From assembly GCA_035541775.1 (NCBI GenBank), contig DATKMP010000149.1:1-12803 (forward strand): a DNA stretch of 12,803 nucleotides, read 5' to 3'. Origin of the DNA: DATKMP01 sp035541775 (GTDB lineage: Bacteria; Bacteroidota; Ignavibacteria; UBA10030). The translations under genes and the position numbers were made by a program. The notes under the pieces are model-generated. The model did not search any database, was not told where the DNA came from, and saw only the letters and a program-made list of their open reading frames with translations. Below, piece after piece: positions 1-7,533 of the stretch. Every line of letters begins with the position of its first letter. The first letter of the stretch is position 1.

Positions 1-144
1 CAACTTCTGCAAAATTTTTGCAAGCAGCTCGTACGAAATATCGTACTTCGCAGCAATCTCTTTTGCCGTGTACACCTGCGGGTGTATCGCCATGTGCCGC
101 AGCGCGATTAAACCGTATTCAACTTTTTTTGAAAGCTGAAGCAT
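1..144 (-). CDS. Rrf2-family transcriptional regulator (partial, N-terminal 48 codons)
   Basis: Reading leftward from the ATG at 144-142, the frame is open to the window edge and encodes 48 residues beginning MLQLSKKVEYGLIALRHMA. This start, followed by an 'A-K-E-I-A' helix and 'S-Y-E-L-L-A-K-I-L-Q-K-L', is the winged-helix N-terminus of the Rrf2 family (IscR, NsrR, CymR and relatives). These are small dimeric DNA-binding regulators, often sensing iron-sulfur status, nitric oxide or cysteine supply. The cysteine cluster that would show Fe-S binding lies off the window, so the subtype cannot be decided. A GGAGAAG stretch (complement of 156-162) sits 11 nt before the ATG and may be a somewhat distant ribosome binding site. 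The gene is divergent from the ABC exporter, with 156 bp between the two starts. Confidence 0.85.
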   Translation of the reverse strand, partial: MLQLSKKVEYGLIALRHMAIHPQVYTAKEIAAKYDISYELLAKILQKL

Positions 145-216
145 ATTAAATCAGACTTCTCCGGTCTTATTTTATTCCAAAAAAATGAGAGCCCGTTTAT
201 GACTCTCTTACATTTT

Positions 217-232
217 AATATCCATGGATATT
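217..232. repeat. Perfect 16-bp palindrome, candidate operator
   Basis: The 16 bases from 217 to 232 read identically on both strands (AATATCC then ATGGATATT, centred between 224 and 225). A second CCATGG core lies at 234-239, 12 bp from the first. The site is in the gap between a divergent Rrf2-type regulator and an ABC exporter and touches the -35 hexamer of the candidate exporter promoter. A dimeric regulator binding site is a natural reading. Which protein binds is inference only, and the motif does not match an Rrf2 consensus that I can name. Confidence 0.45.
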
Positions 233-258
233 GCCATGGAATCAAGTTAAAATATTTT
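231..258 (+). promoter_or_regulatory. Candidate promoter for the ABC exporter
   Basis: TTGCCA (231-236) and TATTTT (253-258) are separated by 16 bp, a reasonable sigma-70-like pair. The same bases also loosely fit the Bacteroidota pattern TTG-N19-TAnnTT. A start about seven bases downstream of 258 would give a leader of about 35 nt before the ATG at 301 and would exclude the more upstream ATG at 199 as a start. The region is AT-rich, so chance matches are likely. Confidence 0.3.
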
Positions 259-300
259 CAAATTGAACCGCCGGACATTTTTGCTTACCTTGAAAGTATT

Positions 301-1233
301 ATGGAAGCAATTCAAACTCAAGAACTCACCAAGCAATATCGCATTGGCCGGTTCACTAAAAAGAACATCCTTGCACTCAATAAAGTTTCCTTGGACGTCC
401 ATCAAGGAGAAATTTTTGGACTCTTGGGACCGAATGGTGCAGGCAAAACAACATTCATCAAATTATTACTTTCAATTGCGTTCCCGACTTCGGGTTCTGC
501 GACCGTGCTCGGCCATCAGCTGGGCGAACGCGCATTGAAAGAAGAAATCGGATATTTGCCAGAAAGCCATCGCTATCCTTCCTTCCTGAATGCATTCGAT
601 ACGCTTTTATTTTTCGGACGACTGAACGGATTGCCGGAACAAGTTTTACGCGAACGTGCAGCGACATTACTCGACCGTGTCGGATTGAGCGAATGGAAAA
701 AAGTAAAGACAAAAAAATTTTCCAAAGGCATGCTCCAGCGTCTTGGATTGGCGCAGGCATTGATCAACGATCCGAAAATTATTTTTCTCGATGAACCGAC
801 AGACGGCGTCGATCCTGTTGGACGAAAAGAAATTCGCGATATGCTGTTCGGATTGAAGAATGAAGGCAAGACGATCTTTTTAAATTCGCATTTACTTTCG
901 GAAGTGGAAGCCATCAGCGACCGTGTTGCCATTTTGAATAAAGGTGAAGTGATAAAGGTCGGCACCATCGAAGAAATCAATTCACAGAAAATTGTGTACG
1001 CCATCCAACTTTCCGCGCATTTGCCGTTGGAATTGGAAGAGAAATTCAAATCATCGCTTCCTTCGGTTGTTCTTTCCGAAAATTTATTGACTGTTACCTT
1101 GAATGACAAATCGGAATTGAACTCCGTTATCGACGCACTCCGCAATGCGAATATCGCCATTGAAGGAATGACCCAGCAAAAAACGTCGCTGGAAGATTAT
1201 TTCATTCAATTGGTGAAAGGAGATGCGCAGTGA
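301..1233 (+). CDS. ABC-2 type exporter, ATP-binding subunit
   Basis: A 310-residue cytoplasmic ATPase that would energise the membrane subunit encoded next. Visible motifs are Walker A GPNGAGKTT (43-51), a Q-loop region YLPE with Glu88 in place of Gln, a signature FSKGMLQR (140-147, the SKGM variant of LSGGQ), Walker B IIFLDEP (160-166) with a D-loop, and the H-loop His in NSHLLSEVE (His197). The tail after about residue 225 is the C-terminal domain common in NatA/DrrA/CcmA-like ATPases. I chose the ATG at 301 because family members begin with a line like 'IQTQELTKQYRIG'. The in-frame ATG at 199 would add 34 residues unlike the family and would run across the palindrome and candidate promoter. 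The substrate is unknown. A Glu at the Q-loop and SKGM are, from memory, common in this subfamily and do not suggest inactivity. Confidence 0.93.
   Translation: MEAIQTQELTKQYRIGRFTKKNILALNKVSLDVHQGEIFGLLGPNGAGKTTFIKLLLSIAFPTSGSATVLGHQLGERALKEEIGYLPESHRYPSFLNAFDTLLFFGRLNGLPEQVLRERAATLLDRVGLSEWKKVKTKKFSKGMLQRLGLAQALINDPKIIFLDEPTDGVDPVGRKEIRDMLFGLKNEGKTIFLNSHLLSEVEAISDRVAILNKGEVIKVGTIEEINSQKIVYAIQLSAHLPLELEEKFKSSLPSVVLSENLLTVTLNDKSELNSVIDALRNANIAIEGMTQQKTSLEDYFIQLVKGDAQ
1218..1222 (+). promoter_or_regulatory. Ribosome binding site for the permease inside the ATPase gene
   Basis: AGGAG lies seven bases before the GTG at 1230, within the last codons of the ATPase gene. It supports GTG as the permease start and suggests translational coupling through the GTGA overlap. 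Confidence 0.7.
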
Positions 1234-2063
1234 GATTTTGGGGCATGTTTCGATTTACCTTCGGCGAAGCGATTCGCAAAGGCACACTGATTTTTTATTT
1301 TTCCGTCGCAACGATTATCATTTTATTTTTCGGTTTTGCCCTCGGGCATCCGGCAGACGATCCGAACATGATTTCGATGTTCGGCAAACCGTTCGCACCG
1401 CAGCAATCGAGCGGCTTCAACATCGCCGAAATGATTTTAATCCAACTACATTCATCGTCGGTCTTCTGGATTATTCTTTTTGGAATCTTCGGCGTTGCGG
1501 GACTCGTTCCTTCGATGCTGGAAAAAGGAACCATCGATTTATTTATGAGCAAACCGTTACATCGCGCGGAAATACTTCTTGCTCGTTCGCTCGGTGCGAC
1601 GGCGGGCATTGCGGCAAATCTTTTTTATTTCTTTGTCGGCATCTGGCTGGTCTTCGGCATCAAGCTCGGCGTCTGGCACTGGGCATTTCTTTCGTCATCG
1701 CTGTATGTCGTGTTTGCATTTGCGTGTTTGTTTTCGGTTGTTGCAATCGCAGGATTAACGACGCGCAGTTCAGGATTTTCCATTCTTCTCACCATTGTCT
1801 ATCTGTTCATCGCATCGCTGCTCGAAGGACGCGAACATTTCTTATTCCGTTTATCCGATAATACTATTTATCATAATATCATCAACGGATTATATTACAT
1901 CACGCCGCAAATCAGCGGAATGCTCAATAATTCATCGCGGATCATCGGGAATAATCCGATGTCCCCCGTGGAATTCACAATCCTTCCGTTTGTCTATTCG
2001 TTAGGTTCGACAGCATTATTGTACGGATTGGCAAGCTGGTATTTTATGAAGAAAGATTTTTGA
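1230..2063 (+). CDS. ABC-2 type exporter, permease subunit
   Basis: A 277-residue integral inner-membrane protein that starts with GTG overlapping the stop of the ATPase gene. Hydrophobic segments fall near residues 19-38, 77-94, 122-143, 150-175, 184-198 and 250-272, giving the six helices expected of an ABC-2 permease. Between helices 2 and 3 is the cytoplasmic loop 'EKGTIDLFMSKPLHRAEIL' (98-116), the conserved E..G-T-x-x-L-x-x-S-K-P-x-x-R element of this family. It forms an exporter with the preceding ATPase, probably as a dimer of each subunit. The length and pairing resemble NosF/NosY-type systems, but no nosD or other nos gene is visible, so that specific role is not claimed. The substrate is unknown. 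Confidence 0.9.
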   Translation: MRFWGMFRFTFGEAIRKGTLIFYFSVATIIILFFGFALGHPADDPNMISMFGKPFAPQQSSGFNIAEMILIQLHSSSVFWIILFGIFGVAGLVPSMLEKGTIDLFMSKPLHRAEILLARSLGATAGIAANLFYFFVGIWLVFGIKLGVWHWAFLSSSLYVVFAFACLFSVVAIAGLTTRSSGFSILLTIVYLFIASLLEGREHFLFRLSDNTIYHNIINGLYYITPQISGMLNNSSRIIGNNPMSPVEFTILPFVYSLGSTALLYGLASWYFMKKDF

Positions 2064-2469
2064 TTTTCCTGGTCGTCGAATTTTCAGTAATCGAACGTTC
2101 CATGGGTTGCAACAATCGAACCGATCATAGTTCAGTGAGAAATCAAATGAGTTTTCACAGATTGTCCGTTTGAGGATGTTGAGATCGATCGACGACACAC
2201 TTCATGGCAGCACGGTAAGTATAACAAAATTCAATACTACAATCTTTTCTCTTGAAAAAAGTAACATGAGAAAAAATAACTATAAAGTTGAAACGAGATT
2301 TAGACTCATTTCAAATGTCCAATAATAGTACGGACAATATTTTCAGAATCTTTGCTCCTCTTGTCTTTTGGGGGAATTCTTATTAATTAGTAATGGAGTT
2401 GCAGCGGACATCAGTTCATTCCGAGGCAGCGCCGCGCACATATTCAATCACAAATACGAAGCAACAACC
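2064..2469. other. Non-coding gap of 406 bp, AT-rich towards purA
   Basis: No convincing gene is present. The right two thirds (about 2220-2350) are clearly more AT-rich than the flanks. There is a weak stem TGTCC (2316-2320) / GGACA (2332-2336) with an 11-nt loop, and an 8-bp direct repeat AATCGAAC near 2089 and 2114. TTGAAA at 2252-2257 could be a -35 element, but no -10 box at normal spacing is convincing. A 19-codon ORF at 2266-2325 has nothing to recommend it. I see no recognised riboswitch or rho-independent terminator. The purA frame stays open back to a stop at 2326-2328, but lacks any ATG there. Confidence 0.6.
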
Positions 2470-3759
2470 GTGTCAGCACAAATTATTGTCGGCGCCCAAT
2501 GGGGCGATGAAGGAAAAGGAAAAATTGTCGATCACCTGAGCGAAAAGGTCGATATCGTCGCGCGCTATCAAGGCGGCGCAAATGCGGGGCATACCGTTAT
2601 TATTCCGGGAAAGAAAAAAGGCGAGGATCATGAATTTGTGCTTCACCTTATTCCTTCCGGCATTTTCCACAAGCATGTTACGTGCGTAATCGGCAATGGT
2701 GTTGTGCTGGATCCGTTTGCCTTGATGCAAGAGATTGATCAATTGAAAAAAGCCGGTTTTAAAATTTCCGGACGGCTGCTTATCAGCCACAACGCACATC
2801 TCATTATGCCGTATCACAAGCTGCTCGACGCGGCGCGCGAAAAAGGCGTCAATAAAATCGGAACGACCGGTCGCGGCATCGGCCCTGCGTACAACGACAA
2901 ATATTTGCGCACGGGCATCCGTGTCGTCGATCTGTTGAATCGCGATGTGCTGGCAAAAAAATTGAAATTCAATATCGAAGCAAGCAATGAAATTCTGAAA
3001 AAACTCTACAATGCCGATTCACTGAATGTCGATGAAATTATTCAAGAATATATTGCGTTCGATAAAAAAATCGATGAGTATGTGACCGATACATCGCTGT
3101 ATCTGAACGATGCCCTGCGAAAAAAGAAACGCATTCTTGCCGAAGGTGCACAGGGCGCATTATTAGATGTTGACCATGGAACGTATCCGTTCGTCACTTC
3201 ATCGAACCCAACAAGCGGCGGTGCATGCACAGGGCTCGGCATTCCGCCGACGGCCATCGATTCTGTTCTCGGTATTGTGAAAGCATACACCACACGTGTC
3301 GGCAACGGCCCATTTCCTACCGAACTGAACGATATTACCGGCGAGCGGTTGCGCAAAATCGGCGGTGAGTTCGGCGCCACGACCGGCCGGCCACGGCGCT
3401 GCGGGTGGCTCGATCTCGTCAGTCTGGAATATTCCATACGCATCAACGGCATCGAGGATATCGCCATTACAAAATTAGATGTACTGGATGACTTCGATGA
3501 AATTTTTGTCTGCACGGGATACAAAGTCGGCAATAAAATTTTGAAAAGCTTTCCGACGGATATTCAGACATTAGAACAAGTTCAGCCGCAGTACATTCGC
3601 TTTAACGGATGGAAAACAAAAATTTCCGATGCGCGCAGTTATGCAAAACTGCCGAACGAAGCAAAACGTTATTTAGAAACTGTTGAAAAATTATTGCGTT
3701 CCAATATTTCCATGGTTTCTGTCGGGCCGCGGCGCGACCAGACGTTGTTCAAGCGATAA
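2470..3759 (+). CDS. purA: Adenylosuccinate synthase
   Basis: Catalyses the GTP-dependent joining of IMP and aspartate to adenylosuccinate, the first committed step from IMP to AMP, in the cytoplasm. From the GTG at 2470 it has 429 residues, the usual length. Signature segments are WGDEGKGK (11-18) with catalytic Asp13, GGANAGHTV (35-43) with catalytic His41, the IMP-binding TTGRGIGPAY (132-141), AEGAQG (224-229), YTTRVGNGPFPTE (273-285), TTGRPRRCGW (304-313) and TKLDVLD (334-340). The GTG start gives family-like numbering for Asp13 and His41. It has no Shine-Dalgarno, only an A-rich leader. The frame stays open upstream to a TTG at 2368, which would add 34 residues with no family resemblance. 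The histidine kinase gene follows after 9 nt. Confidence 0.97.
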   Translation: MSAQIIVGAQWGDEGKGKIVDHLSEKVDIVARYQGGANAGHTVIIPGKKKGEDHEFVLHLIPSGIFHKHVTCVIGNGVVLDPFALMQEIDQLKKAGFKISGRLLISHNAHLIMPYHKLLDAAREKGVNKIGTTGRGIGPAYNDKYLRTGIRVVDLLNRDVLAKKLKFNIEASNEILKKLYNADSLNVDEIIQEYIAFDKKIDEYVTDTSLYLNDALRKKKRILAEGAQGALLDVDHGTYPFVTSSNPTSGGACTGLGIPPTAIDSVLGIVKAYTTRVGNGPFPTELNDITGERLRKIGGEFGATTGRPRRCGWLDLVSLEYSIRINGIEDIAITKLDVLDDFDEIFVCTGYKVGNKILKSFPTDIQTLEQVQPQYIRFNGWKTKISDARSYAKLPNEAKRYLETVEKLLRSNISMVSVGPRRDQTLFKR

Positions 3760-3768
3760 GAGACCACG

Positions 3769-5004
3769 ATGAAAACCGCTTCAACGATACGCTCTGCAGC
3801 GAACGGTTCCGTATCTGTGCGCGGGAAGCTGAAAATTCTCCTTTTAGGTTTTGCATTTATCATTATCACGGGAACGCTGTGGTACACGCATCGCTTCGTT
3901 CAACAACTCAATCAAAAAGAAAAAGAAAATGCCGACCTGTACGCAAAATCGTTGGAGTATGTCGCCAACGGAAAAACTGCCGATGGAGGCGATTATAGTT
4001 TTATCTTTACAGAAATTAACCGCCGAATCGACTTCCCCATTATTATGACGGACCGACACAACGTCGTTAATTATCCGTTTCAACTGAGCACAAAAAATAT
4101 CGATCTCGACACCTCGCTTACTCGCGAGCAGCAAAAACAAATTCTCGATCGTCTTGTCGTCGAAATGGATCGTTCGCAAAAACCCATCGTTGTTGCCTAT
4201 CAAGACACTATCATTCTTGCCTACGTTCATTTTGGCGAATCTGCGCTCGTAACAAACTTGCGCCGTTTGCCCTATATCGAACTCGCGCTTGCGACATTAT
4301 TTGTGATGATCGGCTACATCAGTTTTAGTTACGTTAAGCGAAACGAACAAAGCAATATCTGGGTGGGTATGGCGCGTGAAACGGCACACCAACTTGGTAC
4401 GCCAATTTCCAGCATGCTCGGCTGGACAGAATTATTGAAAGATCAATCCGCAGACGATCCAAAGAAATTAGAAACGTTGAACGATATGGAGAACGATCTG
4501 TTTCGCTTGCAAAAAATTGCAGACCGATTTTCCAAGATCGGTTCCAAACCAGATTTGCGAGAGGAAAATCTTGCGGACGTCATCGGCAACGTGACAGAAT
4601 ATTTTCAACGGCGCATTCCGCAAACCGGGAAAAAAGTCCAACTCGTTATCGAATCGCCTGAACTTGTTTCTGCGCGTATCAATCGTGAATTGTTTGAATG
4701 GGTGATCGAAAATCTTACCAAGAACGCATTGGATGCCATCGAATCCGGCGTCGGTACGATTACCTATTCCCTCTCCAGACAAGGCAAGCATATTTTGATC
4801 GACGTTTCCGATACGGGAAAAGGAATCGATTCCAAACATCGTACTGATGTATTCCGCCCGGGGTTCTCGACCAAGAAACGCGGATGGGGACTTGGCTTGA
4901 GTTTATCAAAACGTATTGTGGAATCGTATCATCACGGAAAATTATTGTTGAAAGACAGCAAACCGGGATTTAGAACAACCTTCCGCATCAAATTAAATGC
5001 TTAA
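3769..5004 (+). CDS. Membrane-bound orphan sensor histidine kinase
   Basis: A 411-residue inner-membrane kinase. Helices at about 21-40 and 167-188 flank a periplasmic sensor region of about 125 residues (41-166) that I cannot assign to a named sensor domain. The H-box is 'MARETAHQLGTPISSMLGW' (201-219) with phospho-acceptor His207. It is followed by an N-box ENLTKNALDAI (314-324), a G1 box DVSDTGKGI (345-353), an F-box VFRPGFSTKK and a G2 box GWGLGLSLSK (372-381), so it should be an active HATPase. The WVGMARETAHQLGTP style of H-box, together with the 'HFGES' element before helix 2, is from memory a conserved Bacteroidota/Chlorobiota kinase type. No response regulator lies in the window. The ATG is only 9 nt after purA, which implies co-transcription with it. 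Confidence 0.92.
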   Translation: MKTASTIRSAANGSVSVRGKLKILLLGFAFIIITGTLWYTHRFVQQLNQKEKENADLYAKSLEYVANGKTADGGDYSFIFTEINRRIDFPIIMTDRHNVVNYPFQLSTKNIDLDTSLTREQQKQILDRLVVEMDRSQKPIVVAYQDTIILAYVHFGESALVTNLRRLPYIELALATLFVMIGYISFSYVKRNEQSNIWVGMARETAHQLGTPISSMLGWTELLKDQSADDPKKLETLNDMENDLFRLQKIADRFSKIGSKPDLREENLADVIGNVTEYFQRRIPQTGKKVQLVIESPELVSARINRELFEWVIENLTKNALDAIESGVGTITYSLSRQGKHILIDVSDTGKGIDSKHRTDVFRPGFSTKKRGWGLGLSLSKRIVESYHHGKLLLKDSKPGFRTTFRIKLNA

Positions 5005-5064
5005 TGTCACCGCTTTCGTTATTCTTTGCAATTCAATTCGTTATGTTCTTATGAAGCATAATCT

Positions 5065-7491
5065 ATGAAAAAAATATTTTTCAATTTTTCTCTTGTTATC
5101 TTTTTTTTATTTGGGATTTCACCGGTGCTATCCGGGCAAACCATGCAAAAATTATCCGACGGTGTGGTGATTGTTTCCCCGCAAAGTGTACATGGAATAA
5201 AAAAAATCAAATTAACAATCTGGAATGCAAACATCATCCAGGTGATTGCTTCGCCAACAGATACGCTGTCGCAGCGCAGCAGTTTGATCCTGCAACATCA
5301 ATCGGCACCGGCATCCGTGTGGAATGTTACAGAATCCGACAATCACTATATTATTTCGACGTCTGCCGTGACGGCGAAGGTTGAAAAAACTTCCCTGCAT
5401 ATTACCTTTTTCGATCATAACGGGAATCTCATTCTTGCAGAAGACGAGCGAAGCGCGCAAGCTGCAGTGGTGATGGGAGAAGCATGCTATTCTATTAAAC
5501 AAGCGTTTCAATGTACTTCGGGCGAAGCATTGTACGGCCTTGGAAATTTCCAGAACGCCGATATGCAATTGAACGGCAAAAAATTGACACTGCTGCAGAA
5601 GAACCGCGAAGACGTTGTGCCCGTCATCCTTTCTACCAATCATTACGGAATTATCTGGGATAATTATTCGTACGGCGAATTCAACGATACGCGCGGAAGT
5701 TATTATCTTTGGTCGGAAGTTGCCGATGAAATTCAATATTTTTTCCTTTACGGAAACACCATCGATTCCATCGTTTCAGCGTATCGCATGCTTACCGGAC
5801 AGGCACCGTTGTATCCCAAATGGGTTTTTGGTTATATGCAATCGAAACAAAAATACAACACTCAGGCCGAAGTCGATTCTGTTGTCAAAGGATTTCGTGA
5901 CAGAAATTTTCCGCTCGACTTGATCGTGCAAGATTGGATGTACTGGCCTAACGGCCAATGGGGACAGAAATCATTCGATAGAAAAAATTATCCCGATCCG
6001 AAAAAGATGGTGAGCGATATTCATCACTTGAATACAAAAATCATGATTTCCATTTGGCCGAATATGACCAAGGGAACACCGGACCAAATTGAATTGATGC
6101 ATATTCATGGATTATTCGCCGACAGCGAACACGTCAATATTCTCATGCCCGAAGCACGGGAATTGTATTGGCGGCAAGTATGCGATTCTCTTTTCTCCGT
6201 CGGCATCGACGGCTTTTGGGCAGATTGCTCGGAAGGATATGATTCCGATTGGTCGTCTCCTTTTTTTAAGCTGCCGGAATTGAAGCTCAATACCATGAAC
6301 GCAAATGAAATTAAAAAAATAATGAACGGCGGGCGCTATATCAACGTGTACGCACTGCTGCATACGAAAGGGTTGTATGAAGGATGGCGATCCACACAAT
6401 CGCAAAAACGTCCGTTCATTTTAACACGTTCCTCGTTTGCGGGTATGCAGCGGTACGGCGCAAGCTATTGGAGCGGCGACGTTTCTGCAAACTGGGAAGA
6501 ATTTCGCATGCAAATTCCTGCCGGACTAAATTATTGTATGACCGGACTTCCCTACTGGACCACAGACATTGCCGGATATTTTATCAAGCATCAGCCGGGC
6601 TGGTGGTTTTCTAACGGAACATTTGAGAAAGGCCAGGACGACGAAGGGTTCCACGAATTGTACACACGCTGGTTCCAATTTGCCGCATTCTGTCCCTTGT
6701 TCCGTGCACACGGCGCCGATGTCCCACGCGAGCCATGGGCATTCGGTTCTCCGGATTCCCGCACCTATCAAACGCTTTTAAAGTTTACAAACTTGCGGTA
6801 CCGATTGATGCCGTATATTTATTCGCTTGCATGGAAAGTGAGCAACGAAAATTATACGCTGATGCGTGCGCTTCCGTTTGATTTTATGAACGATTCGACT
6901 GTGTACTCCATCAACGATCAATACATGTTTGGTCCCGCTTTGATGGTTAACCCGGTTGTACGACCGTTATACTACCACTACGATAATGTGCAAATCAAAA
7001 CAACATCGTACACACGAAGCGTGTATTTACCCGGCAATACCGTTTGGTTCGATTTCTGGACCGGGAGACATTATACCGGAGGTACAACCATCGCCGCAGA
7101 TGCATCATTCGAAACAATGCCGCTCTTTGTTCGTGCAGGTTCGATACTTCCGATGGGACCACGTATTCAATATTCCACCGAACAAGACGACCCGCTCGAA
7201 ATTCGCATTTATCCCGGTGCCGATGGCGCGTTTACTCTCTACGAAGATGAAAACGATAATTTTAATTATCTCAAAGGTATGTATGCACTGACCGGATTCC
7301 ATTGGGATGACCGTCAAAAAGAACTCACCATCGACGCACGGCGAGGTTCATTCCCCGGAATGCATCAGAACCATACATTTAATATTGTCCTGGTAAATGA
7401 AGCCCATGGCGTCGATGTCACGACATCGCAACACGTTGACGCAACCGTCCACTATTCCGGGAAAGAAATAGTTCTTCATTTTTCCAAATAA
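5065..7491 (+). CDS. Secreted glycoside hydrolase family 31 (alpha-glucosidase/alpha-xylosidase type)
   Basis: An 808-residue retaining alpha-glycosidase. Residues 1-24 form a Sec signal peptide (MKK, hydrophobic core to about 22, probable cleavage before Gln25). There is no lipobox, so it is periplasmic or exported. About 25-240 is the N-terminal beta-sandwich, 250-590 the catalytic barrel and 590-808 the C-terminal beta domains typical of GH31. The predicted nucleophile is Asp387 in GFWADCSE (383-390), and the acid/base is Asp472 in YWSGDVSANWEE. Support also comes from 'QRYGASYWSGD', 'MTGLPYWTTDIAGYF' and 'PLFRAHG'. The segment QDWMYWPNGQWGQKSFD (289-305) resembles alpha-xylosidases of Bacteroidota and Cellvibrio, but substrate cannot be fixed by eye and transglucosidase activity is possible. 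It starts 60 nt after the kinase. No SusC/SusD or other carbohydrate gene is nearby. Confidence 0.93.
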   Translation: MKKIFFNFSLVIFFLFGISPVLSGQTMQKLSDGVVIVSPQSVHGIKKIKLTIWNANIIQVIASPTDTLSQRSSLILQHQSAPASVWNVTESDNHYIISTSAVTAKVEKTSLHITFFDHNGNLILAEDERSAQAAVVMGEACYSIKQAFQCTSGEALYGLGNFQNADMQLNGKKLTLLQKNREDVVPVILSTNHYGIIWDNYSYGEFNDTRGSYYLWSEVADEIQYFFLYGNTIDSIVSAYRMLTGQAPLYPKWVFGYMQSKQKYNTQAEVDSVVKGFRDRNFPLDLIVQDWMYWPNGQWGQKSFDRKNYPDPKKMVSDIHHLNTKIMISIWPNMTKGTPDQIELMHIHGLFADSEHVNILMPEARELYWRQVCDSLFSVGIDGFWADCSEGYDSDWSSPFFKLPELKLNTMNANEIKKIMNGGRYINVYALLHTKGLYEGWRSTQSQKRPFILTRSSFAGMQRYGASYWSGDVSANWEEFRMQIPAGLNYCMTGLPYWTTDIAGYFIKHQPGWWFSNGTFEKGQDDEGFHELYTRWFQFAAFCPLFRAHGADVPREPWAFGSPDSRTYQTLLKFTNLRYRLMPYIYSLAWKVSNENYTLMRALPFDFMNDSTVYSINDQYMFGPALMVNPVVRPLYYHYDNVQIKTTSYTRSVYLPGNTVWFDFWTGRHYTGGTTIAADASFETMPLFVRAGSILPMGPRIQYSTEQDDPLEIRIYPGADGAFTLYEDENDNFNYLKGMYALTGFHWDDRQKELTIDARRGSFPGMHQNHTFNIVLVNEAHGVDVTTSQHVDATVHYSGKEIVLHFSK

Positions 7492-7533
7492 CGAATCTCA
7501 TGGAATAACGGCAGGATCGAGACAAGCATCTTT

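Noticed and set aside
71..86. Six-bp inverted repeat TACACC/GGTGTA with a 4-nt loop
   Set aside because: It lies inside the coding part of the Rrf2 gene, has no T-run and can be explained by the codons; a regulatory hairpin cannot be supported.
199..300. Upstream ATG at 199 as start of the ABC ATPase
   Set aside because: The extra 34 residues do not resemble the family N-terminus and the stretch holds the palindrome and candidate promoter; the ATG at 301 fits the family start.
573..1160. 195-codon minus-strand open frame across the ABC ATPase
   Set aside because: It is a shadow of the ATPase gene, whose motifs are complete; the antisense translation is low-complexity and serine-rich with no family features.
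1223..1861. 212-codon plus-strand frame overlapping the permease
   Set aside because: It is a +1-type shadow of the permease, rich in Arg, His and Cys; the permease frame has the helices, the family loop and a good ribosome binding site.
1230..2063. Assignment of the exporter as NosFY
   Set aside because: Sizes and pairing fit, but ABC-2 exporters of this shape are widespread and no other nos gene is present in the window.
2266..2325. 19-codon ORF before purA as a leader peptide
   Set aside because: There is no clear ribosome binding site, no run of regulatory codons and no attenuator-like hairpin pair after it.
7492..7533. Possible shared terminator between the convergent GH31 and phosphatase genes
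   Set aside because: There is a T-rich stretch at the phosphatase end but no GC-rich stem next to it on either strand.
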